NCBI GenBank assembly: GCA_012862575.1
Contig: BLSF01000084.1
Coordinates: forward strand, 62,001-126,000
Length of the DNA: 64,000 nt
Direction: 5' to 3'
Origin: Parietichytrium sp. I65-24A
Taxonomy: Eukaryota > Sar > Bigyra > Thraustochytrida > Thraustochytriidae
This document shows, one piece after another, positions 59,995 to 64,000 of this stretch. Every line of letters starts with the position of its first letter. Within the stretch, counting starts at the first letter, position 1. The notes beneath the pieces are model-generated. The model did not search any database. It was not told the DNA's origin and saw only the letters and a list, made by a program, of their open reading frames with translations. Made by a program: the position numbers and the translations under genes.

Positions 59995-60863
59995 TTTGAT
60001 GGGGAGTCGACTCGGGCTCGGGAGATCAAGCACGCGCGAACTTTTCATAACAAGCTCGCAGCAGTGCCTCCGGCGTGTTCTGGAGTCTGTGTAAAGAAAG
60101 CTAAATAAGACAATGTACGACGACTCTTCTTTCGTTCAATCGACTTGACTCGTGCTCATCGAATCCTTTTTTCGCCGTGGTCAACGAAGATCTTGACGCC
60201 GCGACAAGGTTACCGAGTACAAAGTGCGAGCGACTTCAAAAGTCTCCAGAAGGCTCGCTTCCTGGACTCCAAGAGCAATGGACAACTCCGAAGCACGTGA
60301 GTCTTTTGCAAGAGAAGACCCAACCTTCCAGTTGGCCCGACCTGAGCGTATTCATCGCCGCAACCAACGTTCGCGAGAGAAACTCTTGCTTCTAAAGTCT
60401 AAAGTGAAATCTAGACTTTTGCCAACGCGTTGCTGTTGAATGTATGGGCTCTTCGTTTTTTTGGTCAAAGCTGAAGTGATCGGCGATCTTTCTGGATACA
60501 AGAAGCTATCTAATACTCGTATACTCGTAGTCGACCAATTTGATTAGCTAGTTGGAGTGTCATACATACACTACATACACACACACGAAAGAAAAACAAC
60601 CCATACTGGATGGTACTCACAGTCAGTACGGAGTTTGAAAACTCGTTCAAAAGTTGAAACTTAAGCGGGCGGGCCGCCCGCAACCAGAAGTGCGGGGACA
60701 GGATCGTTGGATTTCGATGGAAGTGACATAGGTTCTGTTGATGAAGAAATTTGATTTGACGTGAATGTTGATGATCGAGTGAAGCGTTGGTTGTTATAGC
60801 GGGTTGAAATGGTCTTGTCGGACTGGAACCAGGTGATTTTGTCCTGGCGGCCAGTACATTGCT
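59995..60863. other. Interval after peptide gene 7
   Basis: No supported gene except the open extension described for peptide gene 7. It holds GTATACTCGTATACTC-like sequence at about 60515, an ACATACAC run (about 60563-60582) and TACTCACAGTCAG at 60614. Confidence 0.45.
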
Positions 60864-61200
60864 ACTTTGTCTTCAGTTTTCGGTATAACTACTTTGTCTT
60901 CAGTTTTCGGTAAAATGCTGCTAAAGGAATGGGAGTCATTACTGCTTAACATGCCTAATACTTTTGGATATATATTCTATATTTTAATTAGGGGCAATGC
61001 TCCGGGCCAATTAGGAAAAATGGCTTTGTCTACAGTTTTCGGTAAAACGCTGCTAAAAGAGTGGAAGTCATTACTGATTAACATGCCTACCTTTTGTTCC
61101 TAAATGTATTATGTGTATTCTATATTTTTAATTAGTGCCAATCTGTGAGCAACTAGAGAAAACTGGTTTGTAGAGTTTCCAATAAAATGCTGCTTAAGAC
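60864..61200. repeat. AT-rich tandem repeat, about 132-140-bp period
   Basis: CTTTGTCTTCAGTTTTCGGTA (from about 60864 and 60892), then CTTTGTCTACAGTTTTCGGTA at 61024 and a diverged third copy TGGTTTGTAGAGTTTCC at 61164. Each is followed by AAAATGCTGCTAAA-type sequence and an ATATTCTATATTTT tract. The frame crossing it repeats G-K-M-L-L-K-E-W and G-K-T-L-L-K-E-W, but this can follow from the DNA repeat alone. Confidence 0.8.
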
Positions 61201-61444
61201 TGCTCATTTGCAATCTCGTGAAGATGGAAAGTCAGTGCTTCCGCACTTCTGAAACCAACAGACAGAGATGCCTTACTGTTGAGTTGGAAAAGGTCTGAAC
61301 TTTCTACTACGTTCAATGTCTTGGTAAGTGAAATTGCGGCAGCAAACAGGAGTGCAATCTTTTGGCACACTAGTCGAGTTGGATAGAGCATGACAGAGTG
61401 CCCAGAGGCTCGGGGAGGAGATTTAGTTGAGGACGCTCGATCGG

Positions 61445-61621
61445 ATGTCTTCCTGCCTCATGAAATATTACAGGGTTTCAAAGCCAAATGGTGAGCTGCG
61501 ATCGCTTGCGATCCAAGCGAGCAAGCTTCAAGTCTATGGTGCCAAGTATGCCGCGGCTAGCGCGCAGGGTTTTCTCCAGTCTGAGAAACTTCTTCTGTCA
61601 CGAATACTAGAGCTAGAATAA
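61445..61621 (+). CDS. Possible small protein, 58 aa
   Basis: ATG 61445 to TAA 61621. It reads M-S-S-C-L-M-K-Y-Y-R-V-S-K-P-N-G-E-L-R and ends L-L-L-S-R-I-L-E-L-E. No signal peptide or domain. Composition is protein-like and it lies 127 bp upstream of peptide gene 8 on the same strand. It could equally be a chance frame or part of that gene's 5' region. Confidence 0.25.
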   Translation: MSSCLMKYYRVSKPNGELRSLAIQASKLQVYGAKYAAASAQGFLQSEKLLLSRILELE

Positions 61622-61748
61622 CTTGTGTCAAGATTGTGTGGGACTCGGAGACACAGCAGACACCCTTTGGCGCTTCCAAAATTCGTGCAGGGCGAGAAAA
61701 GGACGACTGAAAGGCTGATAAAAGCAAGCAGCAGCAACAGTTTGAAGA

Positions 61749-61928
61749 ATGATGGGCTCAAAGATCGTTGTGGCATGGGCAGTGCTCATTGCCTTGCTGG
61801 TTCAGGCAATGGTGCCGGCAACTGCAGAGAGTGCCACTGTTGGACAGCACCTCCGCAATCAATTGAGCAGCAGAATGGCCATCTCCGAGCAAGACGCCTC
61901 GCAAGAAGACAGAGGAATCACTGTCTGA
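61749..61928 (+). CDS. Small secreted LR-core protein 8 (59 aa, Q-H-L-R type)
   Basis: ATG 61749, chosen because M-M-G-S-K-I-V-V aligns with M-T-G-A-K-I-V-A of protein 7; an ATG 3 bp later is possible. Signal peptide V-A-W-A-V-L-I-A-L-L-V-Q-A-M-V-P, cleavage near P-A-T-A. Mature start E-S-A-T-V-G-Q-H-L-R-N-Q-L-S-S-R-M, followed by an acidic tail (S-E-Q-D-A-S-Q-E-D-R). The tail differs completely from that of protein 7. Easy to miss because it is under 60 residues. Confidence 0.75.
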   Translation: MMGSKIVVAWAVLIALLVQAMVPATAESATVGQHLRNQLSSRMAISEQDASQEDRGITV

Positions 61929-62257
61929 GACTTTGAGGGAGCGTAAAGTCGACTGAGAGCCTCTGCGGTGCAACGCCCAATATCATTTGGACAGGCGGAG
62001 CTCTGATGTAGTCTAGCTCAATCGACGCAGCACGTTATAATAGCGCCATTCTTGCTTTTAACGAAACTTAAAAACGAACTCTTTGACGAGGTCATTTTCT
62101 CTTGTGTTCAGCTTTTCAACTTAAACGGCTCTCGAAGCTCGCCGCGTGTTTTGAAATTCGACGGAGGGTCAGGGAGTTTTTTCAAAAAAAGATATCTTCG
62201 AGAGAAACGTCTACTATCGTAAGGAAGGCGTGCGTGAGATGGAGAGAGAGCTGCATA

Positions 62258-64000
62258 TTACCCTGCGAGTTCTCAAGGAACAGAGTGAGAAAACAACGTC
62301 TATAGCCACCAGGAACAAGCCTCCCACGCATTTTAACTTACAGATTCCGTTCACGCAGCGCTGGTATTTGTCGTAGCACCGGGTGGTGACATTTCCAAGA
62401 CTTGCGTCGATGATGTCGTTGATGTGAACTCGTAACTTGCGCGTGCTCAGACTGTAACCAAGCAAGACACCACAAAGCGTTAATGGACAGCGCCCTTGCA
62501 ATTTGAAAGACAGAAAGTAACGTACCCGACACTAAAACGCTCTCTAAACTCGTCAATGACCCATCGACGACCGCCAGCGAAACATTCACTGGAGGAGTCA
62601 TCCACGGACATGAGCTCCGCAAGAAGGATCAACTCTTTGTGATGTTTGTTAGCGGCAATATACGCCTTCTCCATGAGTCTGCGAAACTTTTGAAAGGTCA
62701 GGGAATGCGCCCCGTCGAGGATTCTCACCATGTCCTTGGTCAGCTTGAATGGCGAGCGCTCCAGTTTGTGATAGTACCCGAGCATAAACCCAAAATCAAT
62801 GTGGAGCAGATGCCCTTCCGTATCAATTCTACGAGATAAACGTGGAGACGGTTAGAATCACTCGATGAGTCCAGAATCATGGGACAACAGACGTCATTAC
62901 TTACAAAATGTTGCCGTTGTGACGGTCATGCAGCTTGAGCAAGTATGCCACAATGCTGTAGCCTGCGAGGGACTGCATAAAGTTTTTCTGAGCCCTCTTG
63001 TAAGCGCGAGAGCTCTTGGCCCCGAATTTGCTTACAAAGTAATCATCGATCCCATCAAAGCCGCCCCTCTCTTTGATGCGAGCGATAGAATCCGAGTTTC
63101 GAGCAGGCTCAAGGAGACCAGCCATTGGACCAGTCGCGATGACTTTGTACGGGCTGAGCCAGACATTCACTCCCTCCTCCAAGAAAATCTTCTGAAAAGT
63201 GCTCACAAAGAGGACGCCAAGCTGTTGCTGACGAAGATCGTCTCCGGACTTTACAAACATGGACGCTAGCTGCCAGCGTGGCCGATCGCCATATGGGGAC
63301 TCTCTGCGCAATCTCACTTGCATATCTTCCCATCGCTCTTGTCCCGGCCGCTTGGTGTCCAAAGCCTTCCCCTCTGAACCGATGGGCGTCTCATCTTCGT
63401 CCAAATCGAATTCTTGAAGCGCGCTGCCATTAGCATCGCTGTTGGACCTCTTCTTCCAGCGCTTAATTTCCCCCACCGGGTTCTTCCAAAAGTCCTTGGT
63501 AGACACCATCTCCAACGCTTGGAGTGCCGAGTTCCGCGGTGTCTGGCGTTTGGGCTCATCCTCAGGCATCGCGGCGGCGGATTCGTCCCCGGAGCTGACA
63601 ACTGGTTCTACTTCTGCAACGAGCAGAAAGGGGCACTTGCGGGCGGTATTGAATACAATCGTCTCCTCTACTGCAAGGCGCAAGACGCGGTGTTGTTGGG
63701 TCGCTCGGTCGACAGCAGTTGGAAAATAGGCCCCTAGCGGAAGGGCAACAGACAAAGAGTGCAACTTTTCCTCGAGAACTTTGCTGCGCTCCTCGCGAGG
63801 AACGGAGAGCCGTAGCCACTCGTCCAAGTCTGTTAAAGTTTTGATAAATCCTAATTTCCCATCGAGCCTTTGGAGTGCCGTCCTGCCGAAGGAGTCTTTG
63901 TTGGACTTGACAAGCGCCCCGCGGACCTTTTGAACCAAAAGGTCGATGTTTTGTCGAGCAGTCCGGCCACGGACGTTCAGGTCGAGGTTGGTCAAGACTT
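62258..64000 (-). CDS. PI4KB: Phosphatidylinositol 4-kinase type III beta, C-terminal part (5' end outside window)
   Basis: Exons on the minus strand: 64000-62905 (open at the right edge, no ATG in reach), 62828-62526, 62451-62342 and a tentative 62262-62258. Introns are 76, 74 and 79 bp, all GT-AG. The last adds only GG-TAA, giving ...V-N-G-I-W. The kinase domain has W-E-D-M-Q-V-R-L-R-R-E-S-P-Y-G, S-G-D-D-L-R-Q, catalytic loop D-R-H-N-G-N-I-L and activation motif H-I-D-F-G-F-M-L-G. It ends C-Y-D-K-Y-Q-R-C-V-N-G-I, as in PI4K-beta rather than PI4K-alpha. The enzyme makes PI4P at Golgi membranes. A family-typical P-F-L-L-V-A-E-V segment precedes the kinase lobe; the upstream stretch is a lipid-kinase helical part. 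Confidence 0.9.
62452..62525 (-). other. Intron 2 of PI4KB (within window)
   Basis: 74 bp, donor GTACGT, acceptor GGTTACAG. It splits a Gly codon (GG|T), giving R-F-S-V-G-L-S, as expected for the family. Confidence 0.8.
62829..62904 (-). other. Intron 1 of PI4KB (within window)
   Basis: 76 bp, donor GTAAGT, acceptor CTCGTAG. It splits a Leu codon (TT|A) so that N-I-L-I-D-T-E-G reads across, matching the conserved kinase sequence. Confidence 0.85.

Overview
This window looks like nuclear DNA from a gene-dense, intron-poor protist. Very long open frames (up to about 3,470 codons) lie on both strands. The few introns I can place are 71-79 bp and GT-AG. The protein families are eukaryotic: MCTP-type C2 protein, BEACH, type III PI 4-kinase beta, GAF/EF-hand-like and WW/IQ proteins. 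There are no operons, Shine-Dalgarno sites, tRNAs, rRNAs, CRISPR arrays or recognisable mobile elements. A labyrinthulomycete (thraustochytrid-like) or other stramenopile would fit, but that is inference from gene style only.

Layout. 1-6.6 kb: 5' part of a giant membrane-anchored multi-C2 protein (minus), running off the left edge. 6.6-9.3 kb: non-coding, with a six-unit tandem array. 9.3-10.6 kb: secreted trypsin-fold protease. 11.5-20.1 kb: a promoter-proximal 126-bp tandem duplication, then a 2,726-residue coiled-coil protein. 20.2-26.5 kb: convergent GAF-repeat protein in two exons (minus). 27.3-28.0 kb: four-pass membrane protein. 29.0-31.7 kb: Trp-repeat/IQ/WW/zinc-finger protein. 31.8-33.8 kb: two small minus-strand genes, one Tudor-like. 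33.8-38.6 kb: repeat-rich non-coding DNA. 38.6-40.1 kb: methyltransferase of a type best known from bacteria. 40.4-50.8 kb: 3,473-residue BEACH protein (minus). 51-62 kb: accessory region with a family of tiny secreted proteins. 62.3-64 kb: 3' end of PI4K-beta (minus, three introns), cut by the right edge.

The conserved genes suggest vesicle traffic and phosphoinositide work (MCTP-like, PI4KB, BEACH) and cilium or centrosome work (coiled coil, GAF/EF-hand-like, Trp-repeat/IQ/WW), but neighbours here need not be co-regulated.

The most unusual part is 52.7-61.9 kb. Eight genes encode 59-90-residue proteins, each with a signal peptide followed at once by a Gln-x(1-2)-Leu-Arg core (Q-G-N-L-R or Q-H-L-R type). 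Five share an upstream element, most share a 3' element, and two sit in a 1,200-bp tandem duplication joined at a single N base. Between them lie short plus-strand coding segments whose copies differ almost only at third codon positions, which marks a second, partly decayed gene family that expanded along with the peptides. I do not recognise this family; it is the best candidate here for an undescribed system.
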